This document shows positions 6,890-14,179 of a DNA stretch of 35,431 nucleotides, piece by piece; the stretch's first letter is position 1; each line of letters opens with the position of its first letter. The DNA is from a virus: the IMG/VR virus record IMGVR_UViG_3300046740_000479, positions 1 through 35,431 of that record; one strand, written 5' to 3'. The notes under the pieces were generated by a model. That model was not told the origin of the DNA, did no database searches, and worked only from the letters and a program-made list of their open reading frames with translations. A program made the position numbers and the translations under genes.

Positions 6890-8028
6890 CTGAGTCGAAC
6901 GGAATCCGCCAGCTCGCTTCCGGCCGCTATCAGGCCCGCTATCGGTTCGCTCCCGGCCCGCGGGGGACGCGCACGGCGACCTTCGACAACCGGCGCGACG
7001 CGAAGACGTGGCTCGTGTCGCAGGAAGCGTCACTCCACGCCGGCGTCGGTATCGACCCACGGTTGAGCCGCACCCTCATGGCCGACTGGTGGGAGACGTG
7101 GCTGGTTCGCCGGTCGTGGCGCTCGGTCGGCACCCGTGAGCAGTACCGGCGCAAGTGGCGGACCATGCTCGCTCCGACGTTCGGGCCTCGACGTCTACGT
7201 GATGTCGACGCGGCGATGGTGGAGCGGTGGCGTGACGCGATGCTGGTGCGTTACGCGCCGCGGACGGTGGCCCACGCGCAACAGTTGCTCTCGCAGTTGA
7301 TGTCGGAAGCGGTACGGGATCGGATGATCGCCACCAACCCGGTCGCCGTCGTCGAGGCACCGCGCGTCGAACGGGTGGTGGTGGATGCACCCGAGCGTGA
7401 GACGGTCGCCGCCTTGTTCGAGCACGCACCCGAGCACATGACCGTCGCGCTGCATCTGGCGTTGGGTGCCGGTCTGCGCTCCGGTGAGATGCGCGGGTTG
7501 ACGGTCGATCGGATCGACTTCGACCGCGGCTTGTTGACGATCGACCGTCAGTTGAAGACGCATCCGAAGGATCACGTTTTCGTCGAGGGTGAGTGGCATC
7601 ACGGCCGGGAAGGGTTCGTGGCGCCGAAGGGACAGCGCAAGCGGTTGGTGCCGGTCGAGTCCGCCGTGCTCGACGCCATCCGCGACCATCTGGCGCGTCG
7701 GCGGTTCGGGGCCGAGGGTCTGGTGGTGACGTCGCGCACGGGACGGCCGATGGGTCGGGGTTCGTGGGAGTGGGAGTGGACGCGCTTGTGCGCGACGGTG
7801 GGGATCTCCGGCTTCGGGGTTCACCAGTTGCGCCACGCCTACGCGTCGTGGTTGTTCGAGCTCGGCGCCAACCCGGCCGACATCTCCCGCAACCTCGGCC
7901 ACGCCCGTACGTCGTTCACCATCGACATGTACGTGCACGCCTCGGCGCCGGTGGTGACGCACTCGGTTCTGGGCGAGATCGCGGGACGCTCGCGCGTGGC
8001 TCGACTGCCTAAGTCCGACACGGCATGA
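6886..8028 (+). CDS. int: Tyrosine site-specific integrase
   Basis: 380 residues. The start at 6886 overlaps the previous stop (ATGA). Residues 1-60 form an arm-binding-type N-terminus, about 65-160 the SAM-like core-binding domain, and about 165-360 the catalytic domain. Catalytic residues are visible: R198 in GAGLRSGEM, a lysine in the APKGQRKRL strand, H313 and R316 in HQLRHAYAS, H339 in LGHARTSF and nucleophile Y349 in DMYVH. The enzyme integrates the phage at a host attachment site and, with the excisionase, removes it. I found no tRNA-like core in the window, so the attachment site is unresolved. Confidence 0.95.
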   Translation: MTESNGIRQLASGRYQARYRFAPGPRGTRTATFDNRRDAKTWLVSQEASLHAGVGIDPRLSRTLMADWWETWLVRRSWRSVGTREQYRRKWRTMLAPTFGPRRLRDVDAAMVERWRDAMLVRYAPRTVAHAQQLLSQLMSEAVRDRMIATNPVAVVEAPRVERVVVDAPERETVAALFEHAPEHMTVALHLALGAGLRSGEMRGLTVDRIDFDRGLLTIDRQLKTHPKDHVFVEGEWHHGREGFVAPKGQRKRLVPVESAVLDAIRDHLARRRFGAEGLVVTSRTGRPMGRGSWEWEWTRLCATVGISGFGVHQLRHAYASWLFELGANPADISRNLGHARTSFTIDMYVHASAPVVTHSVLGEIAGRSRVARLPKSDTA

Positions 8029-8180
8029 GGGTCTGGATTCTGGTCATGGACGAGGCGTGGGAAGGTCGAGATGTCATATCGGTACACGCCACGGAAGAAG
8101 GCGCCAAGACTGCCCTGCGCGAGCGGATGGTCGGCAGCCGCCTCCGCTATGACATCGACGAATGGGAAGTCCTCGACTGA
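8025..8180 (+). CDS. Tiny conserved phage protein, unknown function
   Basis: 51 residues. The ATG at 8025 overlaps the integrase stop (ATGA). Sequence begins MRVWILVMDEAWEGRDVISV and ends IDEWEVLD. It looks like a small beta-alpha-beta unit, as in short phage proteins that begin with a VWxLxxxxxxEGxDVxxV strand. Function unknown. Confidence 0.65.
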   Translation: MRVWILVMDEAWEGRDVISVHATEEGAKTALRERMVGSRLRYDIDEWEVLD

Positions 8181-8181
8181 T

Positions 8182-8202
8182 TCGCGCGTGGGACGCGCGT
8201 GG
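8182..8202 (+). repeat. Hairpin repeat CGCGCGTnnnACGCGCG, copy 1
   Basis: A 7-bp inverted repeat with a 3-base loop. It recurs 188 bases downstream with one difference over 21 bases. Confidence 0.75.
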
Positions 8203-8238
8203 CCCGGCTGCCTCGTGCGCTCTGACCAGCCGAAAGGG

Positions 8239-8279
8239 CCCCACATGGATCATGTGATCCATGACCCAAGTGGGGTTTT
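8239..8279 (+). terminator. Rho-independent-like terminator after the integrase cassette
   Basis: Outer arms CCCCAC (8239-8244) and GTGGGG (8270-8275) enclose an inner perfect stem ATGGATCA/TGATCCAT, and TTTT follows at 8276-8279. It lies 60 bases after the last cassette gene. Confidence 0.7.
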
Positions 8280-8286
8280 ATCGGTG

Positions 8287-8319
8287 CAGGTCAGAGAGGT
8301 GGATACCCTGTCTGACCTG
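8287..8319. repeat. 9-bp inverted repeat CAGGTCAGA ... TCTGACCTG
   Basis: Perfect arms at 8287-8295 and 8311-8319 separated by 15 bases. It lies just downstream of integrase, where attachment sites or integrase arm sites are often found. Confidence 0.6.
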
Positions 8320-8330
8320 GGGAGACGTGT

Positions 8331-8349
8331 CACGAGGCGTAACCTCGTG
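8331..8349. repeat. 7-bp inverted repeat CACGAGG-CGTAA-CCTCGTG
   Basis: A perfect stem with a 5-base loop, itself flanked by direct GTGTCAC sequences. It is part of the cluster of symmetric elements between 8182 and 8390. Confidence 0.6.
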
Positions 8350-8369
8350 TCACTGTGGATAACATCAAC

Positions 8370-8390
8370 TCGCGCGTGAGACGCGCGTGG
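8370..8390 (+). repeat. Hairpin repeat CGCGCGTnnnACGCGCG, copy 2
   Basis: Matches 8182-8202 at 20 of 21 bases and lies just before a small membrane-protein gene. Confidence 0.75.
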
Positions 8391-8405
8391 AAAGGTTTGA
8401 CCGAC

Positions 8406-8546
8406 ATGGCGACAACGAAGCCGAACCCGAAGCCGATCCGCGACGCCATCGACTCATTCTTGAACCGACTCCCGCTCTGGTTCGTCATCGTCGGAACGAT
8501 CGCCCTACTGGTCGGCATGCTCTGGGCACTGAACCAGGTCCACTGA
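8406..8546 (+). CDS. Small single-span membrane protein
   Basis: 46 residues from the ATG at 8406, with GGAAAGG upstream. A basic, proline-rich N-terminus (TTKPNPKPIRD) is followed by a membrane segment of about 20 residues (LWFVIVGTIALLVGMLWAL). No family recognised. Its plus-strand position by the integrase suggests expression in the lysogen, so superinfection exclusion is possible but unproven. Confidence 0.6.
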   Translation: MATTKPNPKPIRDAIDSFLNRLPLWFVIVGTIALLVGMLWALNQVH

Positions 8547-8561
8547 CGGTAGAACGCAAAC

Positions 8562-8603
8562 AGCCCACCGGGTGCTGGCCTGAGGGGACCGACCCGGTGG
8601 GCT
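8562..8603. terminator. Strong hairpin between convergent operons
   Basis: A perfect 12-bp stem AGCCCACCGGGT/ACCCGGTGGGCT with an 18-base loop. It lies between the rightward small membrane gene and the end of the leftward structural operon, so it may stop transcription from both sides. The T-tracts are weak. Confidence 0.65.
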
Positions 8604-8635
8604 GAATGCGTGGATGCAGCGACAGTGAGGTTAGT

Positions 8636-8989
8636 TCACGGCCGCCATTTCATGAGGAGCTGGCGGGATGCGGTCAGGTCCGACGTGTCGGCGGTACGGC
8701 GCGCGGTGAGAAACATCAGGTACGAGACGTTGTCGACGGCGAACGTGGCGGTCACGAGAGCGGTGGCGAGCTCGACGCCGGTGAACATGACCGTCACGAC
8801 TCCCCCGGCGGCGCCGGTGATCCCGGTCGACTTGGTGAGCAGCGTCGTCGGTGTCCCGGTGGTCGTGGTGATGACGACCGAGAACGTCCACCCGGTCGAC
8901 ATGTCGGGGGAGACACCGTTGGAGATGAACGTCTCGACGTAGTCGGGTTGCTCGTCGTTGATGAACCTGGTTATCGGGCCGGTCGTCAT
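8636..8989 (-). CDS. Probable minor virion or appendage protein
   Basis: 117 residues. The ATG at 8989 overlaps the previous stop (TGATG). Alternating beta-prone stretches (WTFSVVITTTTGTPTTLLTK, then VVTVMFTG) resemble the N-terminal beta-sandwich domains of baseplate proteins such as BppU. It is the last gene of the leftward late region, beside the fibre-like protein. Structural role inferred from content and position. Confidence 0.6.
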   Translation of the reverse strand: MTTGPITRFINDEQPDYVETFISNGVSPDMSTGWTFSVVITTTTGTPTTLLTKSTGITGAAGGVVTVMFTGVELATALVTATFAVDNVSYLMFLTARRTADTSDLTASRQLLMKWRP

Positions 8990-10551
8990 CAGTCCTCTTC
9001 CCATGTGCGCCGGTTGTCGACGCGCCAGATCCGACGGTTGTCGACGGTCCACGTGCGCCGGCCGTCGACCCGCCAGGTGCGGCGTTCTTTGATGGCGGCC
9101 GGTTGTTGAGCTCCGACGAGCGAGGCGACGAGCGTGCCGACGGCGGTGAGCGTCCCGGCGTACGCCTTGCGGACCAGCTTGGCGAGAGCACCGGATGCTG
9201 TGACGGTTCCTGCGAGCCCTTTGGCCGTTTGGCGTGTGATGGTGCCCGACGGCGTGCTCGAGCCGCCAAGCGCCTTCTGAGCCTGCCGTACGAGGACACC
9301 GGCCGCGGTGACCGTCCCGGCGAACGAGCGGAGCACGACTTTGATGGTGGACAGCGCGCCGGTCGCCGTTGAGGTGCCGGCGAACGCCTTGCGGGCCTGT
9401 TTCGCCAACGCGCCCGCCGGGGTCGCCGACCCGGCGAACGCTTTGGCGTCCTGCTTCGCCAAGGTGCCGCTCGGGCTGGTCGACCCCGCGAGGGCTTTGG
9501 CGACCTGTTTGACGAGAGTGCTGGTGGCCGTCACGGAACCGGCGAACGCTCGAAGCACGACCTTGATGGAGGTGAGCGTCCCCGACGGTGTCGAGCTGCC
9601 GGCGAACGCTTTCTGTGCCTGTTTGGCGAGCGCACCGGTCGAGGTGCTCGACCCGGCCAGCGGTTTCTGTGCCTGTTTCGCCGGTGTGCCGGTAGCAGTC
9701 GACGACCCGGCGAGGGTTTTGTTGTCCTGATTGGCGAGCGCACCGGTCGGAGTGACCGACCCGGCGAGGCTCGCCGTGAACAGACCGCCCGACGGGTCGA
9801 CACCGAAACGTTGCAGCCATTGGAAGGCGAGCGGACCTTGAGCGCCGGGACCGGTGAGCACGCCGGATGGAGCGGCGGATGGAGCGACGGCGGTGCCGGT
9901 CGACGGGAGGACTTCGGCGGCGATGGTGCCCCAGAAGTCGGACCCGCCGTTCCAGGTCATGGTGACCGTGCCACCGGCCGGCGCGGTCGACATGCCGAGT
10001 TGGTTGGCGGCGGCGCCGCTACCGGTGTTGGCGTGTATCCGTTGGGTCTGCGAGCCGCCGACCGAGGTCATGCTCGTCCCGGCGCACGCGGTGTCGACGA
10101 CAAAGTTGCCGGAGGTGGTGCCGGTCACGTTGACCGAGACACTGGTCCCGTTCGCCGTGTTCGTGAACGGCGAACTCAGCGGCGTCGTCTGGTGGACGCC
10201 GGTGAAGCTGATCGAACCGCCGCCGTAGTCGACGGACCCGCCGGTGCTGCCGGCTGCGGTGACGATGACGTTATGAGCACTGGTCGCCGGGTTGATCAGA
10301 TAGAAGAACTGGACGTAACCCGACGTCGACCCGCCGGAATGCACGACACCGAGCGATGTCATCGACACGGCGTTATAGGTCGCCGTCGTCGAAAGTCCGG
10401 TGTCCGGGTTGACGGTGCAGTTGACACCGACGACGAGGAGTAGATCCGACCCGGTGCAGGTGTGCGACCACGTCAACGCGACGCCGGGCGGGTTGATCCC
10501 GTTGATCTGACCGGATGCTCCGGGGCCGATTGCGTCGACGGCGACGGCCAT
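8989..10551 (-). CDS. Repeat-rich tail fibre-like appendage protein
   Basis: 520 residues. Residues 1 to about 215 form a beta-rich jelly-roll-like domain (GSDLLLVVGVN, FYLINPATSAHNVIVTAAG, GGGSISFTGV), as seen in appendage and secreted adhesive proteins. Residues 261-480 are twelve repeats of 18 residues (two of 20) with consensus AFAGSxTxxGxLxKQxxK. Residues 490-520 are four 7-8 residue repeats RRTWxVD. It is probably a fibre or receptor-binding component displayed on the tail. The two repeat blocks are likely to form an elongated shaft and a terminal trimeric tip; that fold is inference. Confidence 0.75.
   Translation of the reverse strand: MAVAVDAIGPGASGQINGINPPGVALTWSHTCTGSDLLLVVGVNCTVNPDTGLSTTATYNAVSMTSLGVVHSGGSTSGYVQFFYLINPATSAHNVIVTAAGSTGGSVDYGGGSISFTGVHQTTPLSSPFTNTANGTSVSVNVTGTTSGNFVVDTACAGTSMTSVGGSQTQRIHANTGSGAAANQLGMSTAPAGGTVTMTWNGGSDFWGTIAAEVLPSTGTAVAPSAAPSGVLTGPGAQGPLAFQWLQRFGVDPSGGLFTASLAGSVTPTGALANQDNKTLAGSSTATGTPAKQAQKPLAGSSTSTGALAKQAQKAFAGSSTPSGTLTSIKVVLRAFAGSVTATSTLVKQVAKALAGSTSPSGTLAKQDAKAFAGSATPAGALAKQARKAFAGTSTATGALSTIKVVLRSFAGTVTAAGVLVRQAQKALGGSSTPSGTITRQTAKGLAGTVTASGALAKLVRKAYAGTLTAVGTLVASLVGAQQPAAIKERRTWRVDGRRTWTVDNRRIWRVDNRRTWEED
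8992..9084 (-). repeat. Four RRTWxVD-type coding repeats
   Basis: 24-bp units coding RRTWRVDG, RRTWTVDN, RRIWRVDN and RRTWEED at the extreme C-terminus of the fibre-like protein. Similar short RTWTV-type strands end several actinophage structural proteins. Confidence 0.8.
9112..9771 (-). repeat. Twelve 54-60 bp coding repeats
   Basis: Units of 18 residues with consensus AFAGSxTxxGxLxKQxxK. Units four and eight are 20 residues long and end in IKVVLR, giving a higher-order period of four. Amino-acid similarity exceeds base identity, so the array is old or under selection rather than freshly expanded. Confidence 0.85.
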
Positions 10552-10811
10552 CAGCCGGCCGTGACGTCAGCGGTCATCGGACCGCACGAAGCCGCTCTAC
10601 AGGTGGCACCGGCGGGAAACGTGACGACGATCGTCTCGAGCGGATGGCATTTCCAGCCGGAGAAGATGAACGTGCCGCTCTGCGTGTAGATGTTGATGTA
10701 GCACGGCGCGTCGGTCGACGGGTTCGTTACGTGTACCTGTCCGGCCGCACCGGAAACGGGGATCGGCTGCCAGGTCGCCGGGTCGGTGTAGGGGAGAACG
10801 AAGCCGGCCAC
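10551..10811 (-). CDS. Small putative virion protein
   Basis: 86 residues, TGATG overlap with the fibre-like gene. Beta-rich with four cysteines, including a C-terminal CRAASCGP. No family recognised; its place among appendage genes suggests a minor structural role. Confidence 0.6.
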   Translation of the reverse strand: MAGFVLPYTDPATWQPIPVSGAAGQVHVTNPSTDAPCYINIYTQSGTFIFSGWKCHPLETIVVTFPAGATCRAASCGPMTADVTAG

Positions 10812-10812
10812 A

Positions 10813-11367
10813 TCAGCCGTGAACTTCTACGAGGCACTCATGACAGGTGATCGTGTTCGAGATGCTCGACGTGCCCCACGTCGCACCGATCGAGATCTGT
10901 TTGTTGATGGTCGTGTCGATGGCGACCGCCGCCGGTGCGGTTTCGGGAAGTCGTATCTGCGTCCACGCCGTGAGCGAGGTCGGCAGGTTCCAGTAACCGG
11001 AACCGACGATCGAACCGCCGGTGGTGGCGGTGCCGACGCCGATGATCCGCGACGTGTACCAGAGATGCCATTCCCAGTTCGTCATGGCGGTTGTCGTCGT
11101 CTTCGCGGTGCTGACGGCGATGGCGGTACCGGCGACGAGTCCCCAGTAGATACCGAGCGCGAGGGTCGGCGTCCCCGTGTTCGACGCGACGCCCCACGCC
11201 TCGATCTGGATGTGGCTGCCGGGGCTGAGGGTGCCGCCGTAGATGATCGGGAAGTTGGTGGCGAACTCGCCTACCGGGAGATCCTTCGCCGCGGTGAACG
11301 TGTTCTGCGCGATCGACGTGCCGGGAGCGAGCGGCGCCGACGGTGCGGTCCACAAGTTGACAGGCAT
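10813..11367 (-). CDS. Putative minor tail or appendage protein
   Basis: 184 residues, beta-rich, starting MPVNLWTAPSAPLAPGTS. Segments such as SHIQIEAWGVASNTG and ISIGATWGTSS resemble capsid-fibre or head-decoration folds in actinophages. It stands one base before the next start. Structural role inferred from position and composition. Confidence 0.65.
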   Translation of the reverse strand: MPVNLWTAPSAPLAPGTSIAQNTFTAAKDLPVGEFATNFPIIYGGTLSPGSHIQIEAWGVASNTGTPTLALGIYWGLVAGTAIAVSTAKTTTTAMTNWEWHLWYTSRIIGVGTATTGGSIVGSGYWNLPTSLTAWTQIRLPETAPAAVAIDTTINKQISIGATWGTSSISNTITCHECLVEVHG

Positions 11368-11370
11368 AAC

Positions 11371-12090
11371 TCAGCTCCCTGCGGGGAAGGTCGCGACGTA
11401 TGTGGCTTGCAAGCTGTCGGAGGAGGCGACGAGGTTGACGACGGAGAACAGGGTGCGGTCCCACAGGGTGCCGCCACCGGTCGCCGCTTGGGTGAAGATG
11501 CCGTGCTCGGTGATGGCACGCGTCGCACCCGAGTCGGGCGAGTAGGTGGCGACGGTCGTGTAGGTGTTGGTGCTCGAGGCCTGCGAACCGGTAGGTCGGG
11601 TGCTGTCCGGGTTGTACTGGGTGGTTTCCTCGGTGACGAGCGCGGTGTCGGCGGCCGCTTCGGCGGTGCCGCCGGTGCCGAACCCGTGGAACTTGAACAG
11701 GTTCGAGTCGGCTGCGCCGCCGGCGATGTCGGCGGTGAGGTAGGCGACGCCGGCGTTCGTGACGACGCGCAGCGATGCGAGGCCGAGTTCTTCGACGTCG
11801 CCGTTCCCGCGGAACACGCGCAACCAGAGTGCGCCGTAGATGAACGGCATTCCGTGGATGCGTTGCGCTGCTCGGGCGACGGCGAGTTTCCCCCAGCCTT
11901 TCGAGAAGTGCCGGAAGTTGGCGGTGCGCCAGTCGTTCACCGCTGCGGGGAGGCCGGCGCGCGGGAGGGCCCACCGGGCTATCTGGCGGTGGGTCGGGTC
12001 GGGCGGATATTCGGGGGTCGACCATGTCTCACCGCGTATGACCTTGAGGAACAGGTCGCCGTCGGGGGCGATGATTCCTTCTGATTGCAT
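11371..12090 (-). CDS. Putative tail appendage protein
   Basis: 239 residues from an ATG at 12090 preceded by AGGGAGCAAC. The central and C-terminal part (FHGFGTGGTAEAAADTALVT, then AITEHGIFTQ, LWDRTLFSVVNL and LQATYVATF) is a conserved phage structural sequence type that I recognise from several siphoviruses without a firm name. Probably part of the tail tip or receptor-binding apparatus. Confidence 0.7.
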   Translation of the reverse strand: MQSEGIIAPDGDLFLKVIRGETWSTPEYPPDPTHRQIARWALPRAGLPAAVNDWRTANFRHFSKGWGKLAVARAAQRIHGMPFIYGALWLRVFRGNGDVEELGLASLRVVTNAGVAYLTADIAGGAADSNLFKFHGFGTGGTAEAAADTALVTEETTQYNPDSTRPTGSQASSTNTYTTVATYSPDSGATRAITEHGIFTQAATGGGTLWDRTLFSVVNLVASSDSLQATYVATFPAGS

Positions 12091-12104
12091 GTTGCTCCCT
12101 TTGG

Positions 12105-12248
12105 TTAGGTGATGAGCAGGCCGACAGCGAGAGCCGTGAGCCCGGCGGCGTACAAGGCGGCGACGACGGCTCGTTCGACGAGGTTCATGACGAACACGAC
12201 GGCGAACAGGATGGCGGCGATCAGGTAGGCGACATCAGATTGCGTCAT
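12105..12248 (-). CDS. Tiny two-span membrane protein of the lysis region
   Basis: 47 residues. Two hydrophobic segments (YLIAAILFAVVFVMNL and AALYAAGLTALAVGLLI) flank a short charged turn with E and R. It overlaps the end of the next upstream membrane gene by 14 bases. A holin or antiholin role is likely from context but not proved. Confidence 0.65.
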   Translation of the reverse strand: MTQSDVAYLIAAILFAVVFVMNLVERAVVAALYAAGLTALAVGLLIT

Positions 12249-12417
12249 GCTGCTCCTCGGCGGGTGCGTTGGTGACCTGGCGGACGGCGAGAGCTCCGAC
12301 GAAGGCGACGGCGATGGCGACCCATTCGGCCGCGGTGATGTGGCCGTCGGCGAGACAGGTGCCGGTCACCGCGAGGGCGGCGGCGAGCGCGGCGATGAAC
12401 TTCGCGTAGTGAGCCAT
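12235..12417 (-). CDS. Putative holin
   Basis: 60 residues from the ATG at 12417, with AAAGG 5 bases upstream; a GTG at 12423 is the alternative. Two membrane segments (KFIAALAAALAVTGTCLA and EWVAIAVAFVGALAV) and a charged C-terminal tail (APAEEQHDAI) match small actinophage holins of the N-out type. It lies downstream of the endolysin among three other membrane genes. Confidence 0.65.
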   Translation of the reverse strand: MAHYAKFIAALAAALAVTGTCLADGHITAAEWVAIAVAFVGALAVRQVTNAPAEEQHDAI

Positions 12418-12426
12418 GTCCACCTT

Positions 12427-12519
12427 TCAGGTGACGACGGCGACCAGGACGAACGCGAGCACCACCAGGAACACGGTGAGGGCGGCGAGCCAGCGCCAGT
12501 CAAAGGTCGGGGCCTTCAT
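12427..12519 (-). CDS. Tiny single-span membrane protein of the lysis region
   Basis: 30 residues: a short polar start (MKAPTFDWRW) and one membrane segment (LAALTVFLVVLAFVLVAVV). It overlaps the upstream coiled-coil gene by 20 bases. It may modulate the holin. Its small size keeps confidence moderate. Confidence 0.5.
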   Translation of the reverse strand: MKAPTFDWRWLAALTVFLVVLAFVLVAVVT

Positions 12520-12823
12520 CTCGTGCCTCCAGGATCTCGACGGTGCGGCGCAGATTGTTGACTTGTGCCTGCAACGCTGAGATTCGTTCGGCTTCTCCGA
12601 TACGTCCCGCTTCGCACGCGCGGAGACGTTTGTGTGCCCTGGTGAGATCGGCGCGTAGCTCCCGGATGACGGCGGTGAACTCCTCGGTCGCCGCTCGGCG
12701 TTCTTCTGCCTTGCCGGCAACCTTGGCACCTTTGAGCGAGTAGTAGCCGCTGATGGCCGCGACGAGGATGGCAACGATCGCCGTCGCCAGGGCTGGGCTG
12801 ATGTCGCCGTAGATCCGCGACAT
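12500..12823 (-). CDS. Membrane-anchored coiled-coil lysis protein
   Basis: 107 residues. One N-terminal membrane segment (ALATAIVAILVAAISGYYSL) is followed by a long charged coiled coil (about residues 30-100). This is the plan of a type II single-span protein reaching across the cell envelope, as in spanin inner-membrane subunits or some holin-like proteins. Its place directly after the endolysin supports a lysis role. Confidence 0.65.
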   Translation of the reverse strand: MSRIYGDISPALATAIVAILVAAISGYYSLKGAKVAGKAEERRAATEEFTAVIRELRADLTRAHKRLRACEAGRIGEAERISALQAQVNNLRRTVEILEARDEGPDL

Positions 12824-12895
12824 GACCTATCGACACCGATATACGTCGCCCATCGGCTGTCCTCCTTCAGGGCTTGCGAGAACGACGAGAGGGTG

Positions 12896-13639
12896 TCACT
12901 GCCCTGGCGGTACGGCGGGGACGGTGCAAGCGGCTACGAGGGCGTCAAAGGTGCCTGGATCGCTTTCTACGTAGGCGTCCGGGTAGAGCGGGGCTTCGGC
13001 GTGCGAGCACCATCCGAGGGCGCCTGACGGCCAGCGGATGAGTTGGGTTGCCCGGTCCGGGTTGGTGATGCGGTAGGGCGCCATGTCGTACTCCTCTTCC
13101 GGTGCCGGCGGTTTCCGGCCGTACCGGGCTGCTCGAGCGATGATGTCGGGGACTTGGGCGAAGCGGGCGTCACCGGGGCACGAGTGGCCGGTGAGGGACC
13201 ATTGCGGGAAGTCGCGGTGCGCTCCGACACCGGAGCCGGACCAGTGCGCGGCGCGGACCATCGGGATCTGCCATTCGTCGCGGAGCCAGGCGAGGACTTC
13301 GACGAGGGCGTCGACCTGCGCCCGTGTCCACGGCGTCACGTTCAGGGTGGCCGATCCGCGGTCCTGTGTTTCGATCGACACGGCGAACGGGTTGGCTTGG
13401 TAGTTGCAGTCGGCGCGGACATTGACCGGCATGTACTGCCAGACCGCACCGTCGGAGCCGACATCGAACGTGCATTCCACTCCGACGTCGGCTCGTCCCA
13501 TGTAGGCGCGGAGCTGCGCGGGGGTGACGGTGCCCGGTGAGGCGTTGGTGTGGAGGATGACGAGCCGTGGCTGGATCTTCGGTTGGGTTTGCGCCTCGCC
13601 GAGCAGATCGATACGGGCGAGCGGGTAGAGCGGGTTCAC
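12896..13639 (-). CDS. Endolysin, N-acetylmuramoyl-L-alanine amidase (Amidase_2)
   Basis: 247 residues from a GTG at 13639 just after the upstream stop. Residues about 22-165 form the T7-lysozyme-like amidase: zinc ligands fit H30 (ILHTN), H141 (GAHRD) and C154 (HSCPGD). It cuts the lactyl-alanine amide bond of peptidoglycan. The C-terminal 70 residues (after PPAPEEEYD) look like a separate wall-binding or structural tail. Membrane genes follow at once, forming the lysis cassette. No signal peptide, so export depends on the holin. Confidence 0.9.
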   Translation of the reverse strand: MNPLYPLARIDLLGEAQTQPKIQPRLVILHTNASPGTVTPAQLRAYMGRADVGVECTFDVGSDGAVWQYMPVNVRADCNYQANPFAVSIETQDRGSATLNVTPWTRAQVDALVEVLAWLRDEWQIPMVRAAHWSGSGVGAHRDFPQWSLTGHSCPGDARFAQVPDIIARAARYGRKPPAPEEEYDMAPYRITNPDRATQLIRWPSGALGWCSHAEAPLYPDAYVESDPGTFDALVAACTVPAVPPGQ

Positions 13640-13640
13640 G

Positions 13641-14162
13641 TCAGTTCCACGTGTAGACGCCGAACGCCCGGAGAAGGTCACCGGACGCCACCGCGATCGC
13701 GGTGGTCGCCGGCGCGGCCACGAGTGTCTGGCCGAGTGTCCCGTTGGTGCCGCCGTTGGCGTTGAGCTTCACGGTCGTCGTCGACGCCAGCTGTAGCTCG
13801 ACGTTGTAGAGAGTCGGAACCGAGGCGTCGGTGAAGGTGCCGGCACCGATGACGGCGTTGGTCGAATGGCCGACGGCGGTGACCGGCAACGTCATGGTGA
13901 TGTTGTTCGCCGACGTACCTGCCGACGTGAGAGACAGGTCGACCCAGAACACGACGGTGTTAGCGATCTTGATGTAGCGGGCTTCGTTGACGGTCTTCGT
14001 GATCGCGCTCGACTGGGTGACCGTCGGAGTCCACGACGTCTCGGTGCCGAGCGCGGTGATCTGGTCTTGGAGGTTCGTCATGTTGTCGCGCAGATACGAG
14101 TTCATGTACGCGGCGGTGGCGACGTCGCCCGACACGATCGTGGGTGGGGTGGTGATCGGCAT
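13641..14162 (-). CDS. Putative minor tail protein, receptor-binding type
   Basis: 173 residues from an ATG with GGGGAGGG 8 bases upstream. The N-terminus (PPTIVSGDVATAAYMNSYLR) is a common start of phage fibre or tip proteins, followed by beta-rich sequence ending FGVYTWN. It lies between the tail-tip protein and endolysin. Likely a trimeric tip component; the exact role is inferred. Confidence 0.65.
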   Translation of the reverse strand: MPITTPPTIVSGDVATAAYMNSYLRDNMTNLQDQITALGTETSWTPTVTQSSAITKTVNEARYIKIANTVVFWVDLSLTSAGTSANNITMTLPVTAVGHSTNAVIGAGTFTDASVPTLYNVELQLASTTTVKLNANGGTNGTLGQTLVAAPATTAIAVASGDLLRAFGVYTWN

Positions 14163-14179
14163 CTAACATTCCCTCCCCG

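Noticed and set aside
10838-12025. 395-residue minus-strand frame across two genes
   Set aside because: Overlaps two well-formed genes in another frame and translates to Arg/His-rich sequence; the shorter frames show beta-rich virion-like proteins with proper junctions.
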